Assembly (NCBI GenBank): GCA_028097405.1 | Contig: JAOHEK010000028.1 | Coordinates: 1-34,190 of the forward strand | From: Paracoccaceae bacterium | GTDB lineage: Bacteria; Pseudomonadota; Alphaproteobacteria; Rhodobacterales; Rhodobacteraceae | DNA length: 34,190 nucleotides | Direction of reading: 5' to 3' | In this document: positions 17,433 to 26,211 of the stretch, piece after piece | How positions within the stretch are numbered: position 1 is the stretch's first letter | Layout of the letters: the number at the start of each line of letters is the position of its first letter | The notes under the pieces: generated by a model | What the model saw: the letters and a program-made list of their open reading frames with translations, nothing else | The model's database searches: none | What the model was told of the DNA's origin: nothing | Position numbers and translations under genes: made by a program

Positions 17433-18396
17433 GCCGATCTCCATGGACACAATCGAGCCAACAGACCCGCCGCGCTCGCAATGGGCCGACGTCTGGGCTC
17501 AGTTCAAAGCCCACCGAGGCGCCATGTGGGGTGCCGGCATCTTTCTCACGATTGTCGTGCTCGTCATCGCAGGCCCTTGGGTCTACTGGAACGATCCGCA
17601 GTTCGTTCCCACAGGCCGAGATTTCCTAACCTTGCGCGACACAAGGCCTTTTTACGTCGGATTTTTCGACAGCGACGCCAAAACCAACTGGCTGTACCCC
17701 TTGGGCACCGACAATCTGGGCCGCGACATCCTAGGTCGACTATTGATTGGGGGTCGCATCTCGCTCGCCGTGGGCATGGCCGCCATGATCCTCTCAGTGC
17801 TCTTGGGCACCTTGATCGGCGTGATGGCGGGCTACTTCAAGTCGCTCGACGGCATCCTGATGCGCCTGACAGACCTGTTTCTGGCGCTGCCCCTGCTGCC
17901 GCTCCTTCTTGTCGCAGTCCTCTTGTTCCGTGACCGGCTCTCAAGCTCGTTTGGCCCCGAAGGCGGTACATTCATCCTGATCGTTACACTTGTTGGCATC
18001 ACATCCTGGATGCAAACCGCCCGTATCGTCCGCGGCGACGTGCTGGCTTTGAAAGAACGCGAATTCATCCTCGCGGCTCGTTCCATCGGCACCTCGCCTT
18101 TAAAGATGATCACACGCCACCTTCTGCCCAACGTCATGTCGCCGATCATGGTCTCAGCCACCCTTGGCATAGCAACCGCAATCATCACAGAATCCGCCCT
18201 CTCATTCTTAGGGTTCGGCTTCCCGCCCGACTTCCCGACATGGGGCAAACTCCTCTTTGACAGCGTCGACCGGATGGAGCTTTACCCCGAACGCGTCATC
18301 TGGCCCGGAATGCTGATCTCGCTCACTGTGCTCAGCGTGAACTACGTCGGCGACGGCTTGCGCGACGCGCTCGATCCAAGAATCAGAGGCCGCTAA
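17425..18396 (+). CDS. ABC importer permease, DppC/OppC type
   Basis: This second channel subunit of the importer is 323 aa. ATG 17425 overlaps the end of the dppB-like gene by 8 nt and has AAGGA at 17413-17417 as ribosome site. An upstream in-frame ATG at 17407 lies further inside the previous gene and is less likely. There is a cytoplasmic N-terminus, one membrane helix (about residues 37-58), a periplasmic insert with WNDPQFVPTGRDFLTLRD, then five membrane segments. EAA motif: LAARSIGTSPLKMITRHLLPN. The C-terminal GDGLRDALDPRIRGR is typical of OppC/DppC. The gene ends just before a REP-like palindrome. Confidence 0.94.
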   Translation: MTEPISMDTIEPTDPPRSQWADVWAQFKAHRGAMWGAGIFLTIVVLVIAGPWVYWNDPQFVPTGRDFLTLRDTRPFYVGFFDSDAKTNWLYPLGTDNLGRDILGRLLIGGRISLAVGMAAMILSVLLGTLIGVMAGYFKSLDGILMRLTDLFLALPLLPLLLVAVLLFRDRLSSSFGPEGGTFILIVTLVGITSWMQTARIVRGDVLALKEREFILAARSIGTSPLKMITRHLLPNVMSPIMVSATLGIATAIITESALSFLGFGFPPDFPTWGKLLFDSVDRMELYPERVIWPGMLISLTVLSVNYVGDGLRDALDPRIRGR

Positions 18397-18407
18397 GCGC
18401 TCTCACA

Positions 18408-18467
18408 TTCATCTGGCTAAAAATATCCCGGGGGAATTGGCCCTTGGGCCAAGGGCGCAGAGCCCCC
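18408..18467. repeat. REP-like palindromic element, copy 1
   Basis: This element lies between convergent genes (dppC-like + and mrp -). It begins TTCATCTGGCTAAAAATATC, then an outer arm GGGGG (18430-18434) facing CCCCC (18463-18467). Inside is a perfect inner stem TTGGCCC / GGGCCAA (18437-18443 with 18446-18452). The second copy at 24814-24870 shares the left part and the CAGAGCCCC end but has a different inner stem. Its position suggests a bidirectional terminator or REP/BIME-like element. From memory, similar AAATATCCCGGGG palindromes are frequent between genes in Roseobacter genomes. Confidence 0.8.
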
Positions 18468-18472
18468 AAAAC

Positions 18473-19549
18473 CTACCCCATACCACCAGCGATCATGCCG
18501 CGCGCTAGTTGCGCATAAGCTTCCGCCACAGGTCCGTCACCCAATGCCACAGGCGCTCCAGCGTCGCCCGCCAGCCGCACGTCCAGCGACAAGGGCAACT
18601 CCCCAAGAAACGGCACTCCAATCCGCTCAGCCTCGGCTTTGACGCCGCCATGGCCAAACAAATGCGCCTCGGTCCCGCAAGTGGGACAGACGTAGGTCGA
18701 CATATTCTCGATCAACCCCAAAATCGGCGTGTTCAGCGTGTTGAACATATCAATCGCCTTGCGCGCATCCAACAAGGCCACGTCCTGCGGAGTAGAAACG
18801 ATCAACGCCCCCGTCACCTCGGCCTTTTGACACAAGGTCAGTTGCACATCCCCGGTCCCGGGAGGCAAATCGATCAGCAAGACATCCAACTCGCCCCATT
18901 GCACCTGACCCAGCATCTGCTGCAAAGCCCCCATCAACATCGGCCCACGCCAAACCACGGCCTTATCTGGGTCCACCATGAACCCGATCGACATCACCGT
19001 GACGCCATGCGCCTGAAGCGGAATAATGATCTTTCCGTCCGGTGACGCAGGCCGCTTGTTGACGCCCATCATCCGAGGTTGCGACGGCCCGTATATATCG
19101 GCGTCCAGCAATCCCACACGCCGGCCCTCGCGTGCCAAGGCGACAGCAAGGTTTGACGATACGGTCGATTTGCCCACACCGCCCTTACCGGACCCAATCG
19201 CTATGATCCGATCCACACCAGATAGCTTTTGCGGCCCGCCCTTCTGCGGCGTCGGATGACCGCCAATCTTCAACGACGGAGGTTTGGGCGCTGCAGCGGC
19301 TGGCCCATGGGCTGTCAGAACGACTGAAACGCTCTCAACCCCAGCAAGGCCCGCCACAGCCGATTCTGCCTCGGCACGCGCGTCCTCTAACAGCCGAGCT
19401 TCGTCTGCCGTTGCGGCCTCAAGTACGAATCTTACGGAAGATCCCTCAATTTGAAGCGCGCGCACCAGATCGCGTGACACCAAATCCCCACCACCCGGCG
19501 CAGACACAGTTTTCAATCTGCCTAGTATTTCATCCCGTTCAATCGCCAC
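18473..19549 (-). CDS. apbC: Mrp/ApbC-type iron-sulfur cluster carrier ATPase
   Basis: This cytoplasmic P-loop NTPase (Mrp/NBP35 family) carries 4Fe-4S clusters to target enzymes. It is 358 aa with an N-terminal MIP18/DUF59-like domain (about residues 1-82), a Gly/Pro/Lys-rich linker, then the ATPase domain. The deviant Walker A is GKGGVGKS (121-128), the switch-like IDLPPGTGD is at about 226-234, and the cluster-bridging CPTC motif has C288 and C291. Upstream of the ATG, AGGG at a 5-7 nt distance is the ribosome site. It stands alone, convergent to the importer operon and divergent from the DUF1127 gene. Confidence 0.93.
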   Translation of the reverse strand: MAIERDEILGRLKTVSAPGGGDLVSRDLVRALQIEGSSVRFVLEAATADEARLLEDARAEAESAVAGLAGVESVSVVLTAHGPAAAAPKPPSLKIGGHPTPQKGGPQKLSGVDRIIAIGSGKGGVGKSTVSSNLAVALAREGRRVGLLDADIYGPSQPRMMGVNKRPASPDGKIIIPLQAHGVTVMSIGFMVDPDKAVVWRGPMLMGALQQMLGQVQWGELDVLLIDLPPGTGDVQLTLCQKAEVTGALIVSTPQDVALLDARKAIDMFNTLNTPILGLIENMSTYVCPTCGTEAHLFGHGGVKAEAERIGVPFLGELPLSLDVRLAGDAGAPVALGDGPVAEAYAQLARGMIAGGMG

Positions 19550-19634
19550 TGCAAACCCTTTCCGCTATACCACCCTGCATAGATCACCTGCTTTTACCGA
19601 AGTGGCAAGTTATTGCACATGCGAAATAAAAAAG

Positions 19635-19661
19635 CTTGAATTTGCAGCATGTTAACCATGC
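19635..19661 (+). promoter_or_regulatory. Possible RpoH-type promoter of the DUF1127/sRNA gene
   Basis: CTTGAA (19635-19640), 15 bases, then CCATGC (19656-19661) resembles an alphaproteobacterial heat-shock sigma (RpoH) promoter. In Rhodobacter sphaeroides the homologous DUF1127-CcsR operon is driven by RpoHI/RpoHII, which makes the match worth noting. The overlapping TTAACCAT (19652-19659) also resembles a CtrA half-site. Both readings are tentative. Confidence 0.35.
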
Positions 19662-19674
19662 GTCACCTATGATC

Positions 19675-19713
19675 ATGCTGCATAGCAGCATTGTTGAAAC
19701 ACCAGTTGTTTCA
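19675..19713. repeat. Two inverted repeats upstream of the DUF1127 gene
   Basis: ATGCTGC-ATA-GCAGCAT (19675-19691) is a perfect 7-bp inverted repeat, and TGAAAC-N7-GTTTCA (19695-19713) follows directly. Together they fill the likely 5' leader or operator zone of the gene at 19777. A further GCAGCAT copy lies at 19644-19650. They could be operators or leader hairpins. Confidence 0.5.
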
Positions 19714-19776
19714 TCGCTCAGATCGCTTATCTTCAACTCAACAAGACGTCAGCACTGACGCCGAAAGGAATAGACG

Positions 19777-19983
19777 ATGAATGAAGTAACAGTATCCCCC
19801 ACCGGCCAAACCGGACGTTTGACAGAATTCTTCCGTGGCCTCGCACGACGACATGGCCAGTACCGCGTGTACCGTCAGACATTGTCCGAATTGCAAAACC
19901 TAAGTAGCCGCGAATTAGCTGATCTTGGTCTCCACCGCAGCGTTCTGCGCTCGGTAGCCTATCAGGCGGCATACGACGTTTAA
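19777..19983 (+). CDS. DUF1127 small basic protein, CcaF1-like
   Basis: This 68-aa basic protein contains the DUF1127 (YjiS-like) domain at about residues 25-62, with the characteristic YRQTLSELQNLSSRELADLGLHRS. AAAGGAA six bases before the ATG is a strong ribosome site. In Rhodobacter sphaeroides the homologue CcaF1 (RSP_6037) is an RNA-binding protein involved in sRNA maturation and RNA turnover, encoded just upstream of the CcsR small RNAs. Here too two CCUCCUCCC-loop hairpins follow within 80 nt of the stop, so the same function is likely. It is transcribed divergently from apbC. Confidence 0.9.
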   Translation: MNEVTVSPTGQTGRLTEFFRGLARRHGQYRVYRQTLSELQNLSSRELADLGLHRSVLRSVAYQAAYDV

Positions 19984-19986
19984 GAA

Positions 19987-20060
19987 TCGAAGGCCCTTCC
20001 TCCTCCCTTAGGGTCTTTGTAAGTGTGGCGGCGCCTACCTCCTCCCTGGCGCCGTCACCT
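19987..20060 (+). ncRNA. CcsR / 'cuckoo'-type sRNA with two anti-Shine-Dalgarno loops
   Basis: Two consecutive hairpins each present CCUCCUCCC in the loop. Hairpin 1: AAGGCCC (19990-19996) pairs with GGGTCTT (20011-20017, one G-U pair), with the motif at 19999-20007. Hairpin 2: GTGGCGGCGCC (20025-20035) pairs with GGCGCCGTCAC (20048-20058, one G-U), with the motif at 20038-20046. This is the layout of the CcsR RNAs of Rhodobacter sphaeroides and of the alphaproteobacterial 'cuckoo' RNA family, which lie in the 3' UTR of DUF1127 genes and are released by processing. The loops complement Shine-Dalgarno GGAGG. R. sphaeroides has four tandem copies; only one pair is seen here. The 3' end is uncertain, as no T-tract follows hairpin 2 directly. 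Confidence 0.88.
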
Positions 20061-20067
20061 AAACACC

Positions 20068-20095
20068 AAAAGACGCCCCCATTTTTGAGGTCGTC
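20068..20095 (-). terminator. Terminator of the ferredoxin/VCBS operon
   Basis: Read on the - strand, GACGACCTC pairs with GGGGGCGTC (one A-G mismatch, one U-G wobble) around an AAAAAT loop. TTTT follows at 20071-20068. It sits 41 nt past the stop of the VCBS-protein gene. In the + direction the stem has an extra mismatch and no T-tract, so it seems to serve the - strand only. Confidence 0.65.
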
Positions 20096-20136
20096 GTAAA
20101 TTATTAGAAAATTTTAGGAAGAACCGCGCGCAGGCG

Positions 20137-20840
20137 TTATTCGCAAGCCATGGCGCTGGCGAAACTAGACCGACCGCGATGAGCGCCCAGATCGGTTCCT
20201 GAAAACTCATTGCCATCAAAACGCACCGCCAGCACTCGGCTCCAGTCGGCGCTGGCCACGATAATTTCCGGACCGCGCCCACAATCGCGGATGCCACCTG
20301 CGATATCCCGTTCGCCAATCCGATGATTGGTTACACCGGGCAAATTCGCCAAGGGAATAAGATTTCCGTTCTGAAACCGAAAAATTCGCAGGGTTTTCGC
20401 AAGGTGAGGCCGATCCACATAGGCCAATTCCACCTGCCCATCACCATCCAGATCTGCGGCGCCGATACCTGCGGGCGACAGCCAACGGTTTGACTGACCG
20501 ATAAAGGCATTCGCAGCAACCAGCCCGTCGCCGTCATAGATCGAAAGCCGCGCGCCTTGGCGAATGTCGCTTTCCACAACGATGACTTCGCGATCACCAT
20601 CGCCGTCCACGTCAAACAAACGTGGCTCAGTATCCTCAAACACCCGATTTTCCGGCAGAACTACGCGCCTTTGGACGCCAGACACTAGCGTCATGACCAA
20701 TTCGCCATGCTCAATCGCATCGCCAAGAATGCCGTGCGCATAGCGCGTCGTCGGACCACCGAAACTTGCGGCTGTTACATCTTGCGCCAAAGCCTCGGTT
20801 GCAGCAAGGATCAATCCTGCCGCTAGCAAAGACCGCAACA

Positions 20841-20841
<1 letters not shown>
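20137..20841 (-). CDS. Exported FG-GAP/VCBS-repeat protein
   Basis: This is a predicted periplasmic or secreted protein of 234 aa. It has a Sec signal peptide (MLRSLLAAGLILAATEALAQ) with likely cleavage ALA|QD. At least two FG-GAP/VCBS-type units carry calcium-binding loops, DVDGDGDRE and DLDGDGQVE, so a small partial beta-propeller is likely. Two Cys (in GIRDCGRGPE and the C-terminal AMACE) may form a disulfide. The ATG shares one base with the stop of the ferredoxin gene (TGATG at 20843-20839), so its translation is coupled to the ferredoxin. No biochemical role can be read from the sequence. Confidence 0.85.
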
Positions 20842-21484
<643 letters not shown>

Positions 21485-22120
21485 TTAGGTGCCACCCACC
21501 TTTTTCAACACGGCCATCGACGGAAAGAACACCAACGATTCGATCACATTCGAACCCACAGCCACCTGATCCACCAATTGTTTTAGCGCGCCAATCATGC
21601 CCGTGTCATAGCTTGGGAACCTGTCGCCATCGTCTGGCGCCTTCGTCATGGGCGCGAAATCTGGCCAATCCGGCAGTTTGGTCGATGCTGCAATATCCTC
21701 GAAAATATACAACCCGCCCGGCTTCAAATGGCTGATCAACCGCAGATAAGACGCTTTGGTCAACCGGCCGACATGGCTTGCATCGTCAACGATCAGATCA
21801 AAAGGCCCGTGCTCAGCCGATGTGGCATCCAGAACCGCGCTGTCTTCCTGTCGGCCACAAATATAGCTGACATTGTCCAATCCAGTGATGTTTTCCGGCG
21901 GATCGCGCAAATCAAGCCCCGTGATCCGCGCCTCTGGCAAAAACTCCCGCCACAACAAAAGCGAATGCCCGGAATGCACCCCCAGCTCTAAAAGAGAAAT
22001 AGGTCTGCCCTGAAACGGTGCCAATAGCGATTGATAGGTATCCAAATAGGACGATGGTTTGCGGGTGTGTTGCGTGTCGGGATAAACGCGATCCGCAATC
22101 TCATGAAGCGATTGTGTCAA
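21485..22120 (-). CDS. Class I SAM-dependent methyltransferase, substrate unknown
   Basis: This 211-aa Rossmann-fold methyltransferase has SAM motif I LLELGVHSGHSLLLW (about residues 43-57), followed by the acidic ARITGLDLRD. The motif FDLIVDDASH (about 105-114) and then HLKPGGLYIFEDI resemble the MycE/CmcI-like group (cephalosporin hydroxylase or sugar O-methyltransferase type), in which the Asp residues bind a metal. A small-molecule or sugar acceptor is therefore more likely than nucleic acid; this is inference. AAGGAG 5 nt before the ATG is an excellent ribosome site. It may be the first gene of the - strand unit ending at 20137. Confidence 0.82.
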   Translation of the reverse strand: MTQSLHEIADRVYPDTQHTRKPSSYLDTYQSLLAPFQGRPISLLELGVHSGHSLLLWREFLPEARITGLDLRDPPENITGLDNVSYICGRQEDSAVLDATSAEHGPFDLIVDDASHVGRLTKASYLRLISHLKPGGLYIFEDIAASTKLPDWPDFAPMTKAPDDGDRFPSYDTGMIGALKQLVDQVAVGSNVIESLVFFPSMAVLKKVGGT

Positions 22121-22328
22121 AGTAGCTCCTTGTCGACCCTCTCACAAAAGCACCTCCTAACAGCAAATTCTCAACATCTGCTAAACGCATCAAAGAGCAA
22201 ACTCACAGCATGGCCTAGCGACGACCGGTATTTCGCCACAATCCTCGGGAATAATGTGAAAACTGATGCATTTTCGAGGCTGGGCGTCCATGTTTTTTCG
22301 CGACATAAAACCAAAGCGTGGCAATACC

Positions 22329-22877
22329 ATGAAGGTCACCTTGGCCGACGCCCATTTGCCGGTAAAGATGGGCAATCGCGACGCCGAATTGGTCTTCGGT
22401 GCACCGCTTCAAGCCCAACTTGCAGCGACGAACCTTGGCACAGTGATATCCTGTGACACACGCAAACGTGCCTCCGGAGCAGCCATCGGTGTTGATATCG
22501 CGCTTGGCTTGACGAACGGAAGCGAAGCAACATTGCGTTCGGTTGCCAGCCTTTTGGAAGTTTTGTCCGCGCCTTGCGGCTCGTCGGTTCGCCTGTCTGA
22601 AGGCGTTGGCATTCCCATGATATTTGGTGTGACCGAAGGACTGGAAGTCGCCATCGACACTCCTGCAACCACCACCCCAGGTGCACGCCACGATCTGACC
22701 AAGACCTGTACGGGTGCTTTGAAAGACACTGGTGTTTGCCGCGGGTGGGATCAACGGCAGGATACGACGGTATTCTACTTTTACGGTGAAAGTTACGCCG
22801 ACATGCGCGAACGCCTGACACGGGCATTAAGTGCTACGACGGAATTCTGCGATGCCACGATCCAGCGAATGGCCTGA
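22329..22877 (+). CDS. Unrecognised 182-aa protein
   Basis: I do not recognise this family. From ATG 22329 (MKVTLADAHLPVKMG) the protein is 182 aa, soluble, with no signal peptide. In-frame ATGs at 22266 and 22290 are alternatives, and none has a strong ribosome site. It has alternating beta/alpha character, a Gly/Ser-rich core (APCGSSVRLSEGVGIPMIFGVTEGLEVAIDT) and an aromatic patch near the C-terminus (TTVFYFYGESYADMRERL). Five Cys are scattered without a CxxC motif. It is divergent from the methyltransferase (209 nt apart) and 144 nt upstream of fumC in the same direction. Confidence 0.7.
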   Translation: MKVTLADAHLPVKMGNRDAELVFGAPLQAQLAATNLGTVISCDTRKRASGAAIGVDIALGLTNGSEATLRSVASLLEVLSAPCGSSVRLSEGVGIPMIFGVTEGLEVAIDTPATTTPGARHDLTKTCTGALKDTGVCRGWDQRQDTTVFYFYGESYADMRERLTRALSATTEFCDATIQRMA

Positions 22878-23021
22878 CGCCTTCTGATCCAAACATCGAA
22901 ATCTTCCGATAAACTGGTCAATAACCCGTAAGAATAGTGGACGTCTTGCCGGTCCTAGCGGATTTACTCGTCACGCTGCACGGGGTAAACCTCGCGAAAG
23001 TTTGCAGCGAAGGATGCCCCC

Positions 23022-24416
23022 ATGACCAAGACTCGCACCGAAACCGACAGCTTCGGCCCCCTCGAAGTTCAATCCGATCGCTACTGGGGCGCGCAAACGC
23101 AACGCAGCCTGATAAACTTCCCGATCGGCTGGGAAAAACAACCCCTAGCCATCGTGCGTGCGCTCGGCGTCATCAAGCAAGCCTGCGCCGAAGCCAACAA
23201 AGCCGCCGGCAAAATCCCCGCCGAGATCGCCGATGCCATGATCGCGGCTGCAAACGAAGTCGTCACCGGTAAGCTCGATGATCACTTCCCGCTCGTCGTC
23301 TGGCAAACAGGATCTGGTACCCAATCCAACATGAACGCAAACGAAGTGGTCTCGAACCGCGCCATCGAAATGATGGGCGGAACGATTGGGTCCAAAGAAC
23401 CCATCCACCCCAACGATCACTGCAACATGGGCCAATCGTCAAACGATACCTTCCCAACCGCGATGCATGTCGCCACCGCGATGACCGCGCGTGATGTTTT
23501 ACTGCCCGGCCTGAAAAAGCTCCACGCCACGCTTGAAACCAAGGTCAAAGAATTCGACGGCATCATCAAAATTGGTCGCACCCACACGATGGACGCAACC
23601 CCTTTGACGCTGGCGCAGGAATTCGGCGGCTATGCCCATCAAGTCGCCAAGTCGATTGAGCGCGTCGAAGCCTCCCTCGGCGACATCTATGAACTCGCCC
23701 AAGGCGGCACCGCTGTTGGCACCGGCCTTAACACCCGCCCCGGCTGGGACGTGGAAGTCGCCGCCAACATGGCAAAGATCACCGGCCTGCCCTTCGTCAC
23801 AGCGCCAAATAAATTCGAAGCCCTCGCCGCGCATGATGCCATGGTCGCTATGTCTGGCGCTTTGAAAGCCACCGCCGCCTCGCTTTTCAAAATCGCCAAC
23901 GACATCCGCCTGTTGGGCTCAGGCCCCCGCTGCGGCCTTTACGAACTGCTGCTGCCCGAAAACGAACCCGGTTCCTCAATCATGCCCGGCAAGGTCAACC
24001 CGACCCAATGCGAAGCCATGACCCAAGTCGCCGCCCATGTCATCGGAAACGATGCCGCGGTCGGCTTCGCAGGCTCCCAAGGCCATTTTGAGCTTAACGT
24101 CTACAAGCCCATGATCGCCTATAACGTCCTGCAATCCATGCAGCTTCTCGGCGACGCGGCCTCTGCCTTTAACGATAATTGCGTTGCAGGCATCAAAGCC
24201 AACGAAACCCGCATCGACCAACTAATGCGCGAAAGCCTGATGCTGGTCACAGCGCTGGCCCCAACAATCGGGTACGACAACGCCACCACGGTCGCAAAAA
24301 CTGCGCACAAAAATGGCACCACCTTGAAGGAAGAAGCGATTGCCCTTGGCTTTGTCGACGCGGAAACTTTTGACCGTGTCGTGCGCCCCGATCAAATGAT
24401 CGGTCCCAAAGCTTGA
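23022..24416 (+). CDS. fumC: Class II fumarate hydratase FumC
   Basis: This iron-independent tetrameric fumarase (fumarate plus water to L-malate, TCA cycle) is 464 aa, the family length. Visible landmarks are [38 protein letters not shown] with the catalytic-site His, and the superfamily signature [11 protein letters not shown] at 317-327 with the catalytic Ser. AAGGA 9 nt before the ATG is the ribosome site. The stop codon overlaps the TTG start of the DUF4169 gene, and the fumC-DUF4169-RHH order is a recurring alphaproteobacterial arrangement. Confidence 0.97.
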   Translation: MTKTRTETDSFGPLEVQSDRYWGAQTQRSLINFPIGWEKQPLAIVRALGVIKQACAEANKAAGKIPAEIADAMIAAANEVVTGKLDDHFPLVVWQTGSGTQSNMNANEVVSNRAIEMMGGTIGSKEPIHPNDHCNMGQSSNDTFPTAMHVATAMTARDVLLPGLKKLHATLETKVKEFDGIIKIGRTHTMDATPLTLAQEFGGYAHQVAKSIERVEASLGDIYELAQGGTAVGTGLNTRPGWDVEVAANMAKITGLPFVTAPNKFEALAAHDAMVAMSGALKATAASLFKIANDIRLLGSGPRCGLYELLLPENEPGSSIMPGKVNPTQCEAMTQVAAHVIGNDAAVGFAGSQGHFELNVYKPMIAYNVLQSMQLLGDAASAFNDNCVAGIKANETRIDQLMRESLMLVTALAPTIGYDNATTVAKTAHKNGTTLKEEAIALGFVDAETFDRVVRPDQMIGPKA

Positions 24417-24586
24417 AGCCGATCAACCTGAACCAAGCCCGCAAGGCCCGCGCCCGAACGGATGCGCGGGCAAAGGCCGATCAGAATGCCGTAAAGTTCG
24501 GCCGCTCACGGGCCGAAAAAACCTCCGACAAGGCCGACGCCGCCAAAACGATCCAAACACTCGACAATGCCAAACGCGACATCTGA
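24413..24586 (+). CDS. DUF4169 small basic protein
   Basis: This 57-aa highly charged protein starts at TTG 24413, overlapping the fumC stop by 4 nt (TTGA). It reads [20 protein letters not shown] and later [11 protein letters not shown], which is the DUF4169 pattern (NLxxARKxxAR then FGRxKAEK). It is rich in Ala, Lys and Arg, probably one long helix, with no membrane segment or Cys. Its stop (TGATG) overlaps by one base the ATG of the next gene. Function is unknown. The tight coupling on both sides suggests co-translation with fumC and the RHH protein. Confidence 0.85.
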   Translation: MKPINLNQARKARARTDARAKADQNAVKFGRSRAEKTSDKADAAKTIQTLDNAKRDI

Positions 24587-24801
24587 TGGGCCGACCGGTC
24601 AAACGCTCCCTAACGCTGCACCGTCACCGCACCAGCGTGACGCTGGAAGACGAATTCTGGAAAGCCTTCCGCGACATTGCCACCAAGGAAGGCCGTGCTC
24701 TAAATGATCTGGCCAGCGAAATCGACGCCGCCCGAGGTCTGGACACGGGCCTCGCCTCAGCGATCCGGCTTTACGTTCTGGCCCACCACCAAAACACCTA
24801 A
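24586..24801 (+). CDS. Ribbon-helix-helix domain protein (RHH_4 type)
   Basis: This 71-aa protein carries a ribbon-helix-helix fold of the type found beside DUF4169: beta strand KRSLTLHRHRTSVTLED, then helices EDEFWKAFRDIATKEG and ALNDLASEIDAARG. RHH proteins usually bind DNA as dimers through the strand, so it may be a small transcription regulator, possibly of this operon. It starts on the last base of the DUF4169 stop. The operon then ends at a REP-like palindrome 12 nt downstream. Confidence 0.85.
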   Translation: MGRPVKRSLTLHRHRTSVTLEDEFWKAFRDIATKEGRALNDLASEIDAARGLDTGLASAIRLYVLAHHQNT

Positions 24802-24813
24802 AACACTCCGAAC

Positions 24814-24870
24814 TTCATCTGGCCCGAAAATATCCCGGGGAGGCCCCAAAAGGGGCCGGGGCAGAGCCCC
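24814..24870. repeat. REP-like palindromic element, copy 2
   Basis: This lies between convergent genes (RHH + and P450 -). TTCATCTGGCCCGAAAATAT begins the element, and an outer arm GGGG (24837-24840) faces CCCC (24867-24870). The inner stem is GGCCCC-AAAA-GGGGCC (24842-24857). It shares the left block and the GCAGAGCCCC right end with copy 1 at 18408-18467, while the inner stem differs, as expected for compensatory change in a structured element. It probably acts as a bidirectional terminator. Confidence 0.8.
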
Positions 24871-24888
24871 AAAATCCCTAACGCAGAC

Positions 24889-26211
24889 TTAACGTGCCAC
24901 CACTCGCAGCCTGATCCCGTCTTGCGAACGCACCGTCAAATGCGCCACCGGCACCGGTTCATCTAGGACCTCGAACCGGAAGAGTGCCATCAAAGCAGCC
25001 AATAGAACCGCGGCCTCGGCCATCGCAAACCCAGCCCCGGGACAAACCCGCGCACCAGTCGAAAACGGCAGCCATGCCTCGCGAGGGGTCGGCTGTCCAT
25101 CCTTCCAGCGGGCAGGATCAAACGCATCTGGATCAGGCCAATAGGCCTCGTGCCGCCCAAGATGCCAAGGCGAAATCACAACCTGAGCCCCCGGCTTAAC
25201 AACCCGATCGCGAAATCGTTCTTCCCCTTGGGCCTCGCGGACAAACATCGGAACTGGCGGGTACAGACGCAGGGTTTCACGCAAGACGTTTCGTGTCACG
25301 GACATGGATGAAAGCGCTGAGAACTCGGGGTTTTCCATGAACGTTCGGGCTTCGCTTGCCACCTGATCACCCCAGTCGGATGCCGCGGCCAAACACCATA
25401 ACGCCCACCCCAACAGGGCTGCACTTGTCTCGTGCCCAGCCAGAAAAAAGATCGCCACCTGATCCACCATTTCCGCTTCGGAAAAGCCTTGCCCCGTTTC
25501 GGGATCGAGGGTTGTCATGATTTTCGTCGCAAGATCATTCGGCGCGTTTCCGGCCTCAATCGTCTTCTGACGGTCCGCAACCATCACTTCAATCAACCCG
25601 CGCAACCGCTTCGCCGCGCGCCGCGCTTTTAGGCTGCCCCCCTGCGGCATCCAACGCGCCAAAGCGCCCACACTTGCCACGGGCTGTTCGCGCTGAAACG
25701 CGCGAAACGCAGAATACGTTTCTGCCGCAACCGCATCATCAATTGGAATGGAAAACAGAGTTCGAAAAATGACATCCGCCGTGGCATGGCTGGCCATCTC
25801 TTCCACGTTTAATTCGCCTGGCACGATCCGCGTAATGGCGGCTTCTCCGGCAGCCAACATCGCGTTAAAACTATGGGGTAATTTCCCACCTTCAAAGGCG
25901 GGGTTGATAATGCGGCGCTGGCGTTCCCATTCTGCCCCGTTCGTCACAAATACGGATTGCCCCAGCAACGGCCTTAGTCCCCGTGTGACACGGTCTGACT
26001 TCGGGAAATCCGATGGCCTTTCCACCAAAACCCGGCGCACCAATGCCAATTCATTCACCAAAAAAGACCGAAAAAACGGCGTTTTGAATTCAGCCATTTT
26101 TGCGCGGTACAGACGTTCGGGTTGCGCCGACAGAATATCTTTTCGGAACAAGCGCCAATATCGCCAGAGCGACACGCCCCCGACCCGAGACCCCGGCTTT
26201 GGCGGCTTCAT
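24889..26211 (-). CDS. Cytochrome P450
   Basis: This haem-thiolate monooxygenase is 440 aa. Landmarks are the I-helix AGHETS (258-263, oxygen activation), the K-helix ETLR (ExxR, 312-315), the PERF-like FDPARWKDG and the haem loop PFSTGARVCPGAGFA with the axial ligand C390. Residues 1-60 have no clear membrane anchor, as in soluble bacterial P450s, which receive electrons from a ferredoxin such as the one at 20841-21164. The ATG overlaps the stop of the upstream hydrolase gene as ATGA (26211-26208), so the two are coupled. The substrate cannot be inferred; the fatty-acid/CYP4-like style of the haem region is only suggestive. Confidence 0.94.
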   Translation of the reverse strand: MKPPKPGSRVGGVSLWRYWRLFRKDILSAQPERLYRAKMAEFKTPFFRSFLVNELALVRRVLVERPSDFPKSDRVTRGLRPLLGQSVFVTNGAEWERQRRIINPAFEGGKLPHSFNAMLAAGEAAITRIVPGELNVEEMASHATADVIFRTLFSIPIDDAVAAETYSAFRAFQREQPVASVGALARWMPQGGSLKARRAAKRLRGLIEVMVADRQKTIEAGNAPNDLATKIMTTLDPETGQGFSEAEMVDQVAIFFLAGHETSAALLGWALWCLAAASDWGDQVASEARTFMENPEFSALSSMSVTRNVLRETLRLYPPVPMFVREAQGEERFRDRVVKPGAQVVISPWHLGRHEAYWPDPDAFDPARWKDGQPTPREAWLPFSTGARVCPGAGFAMAEAAVLLAALMALFRFEVLDEPVPVAHLTVRSQDGIRLRVVAR

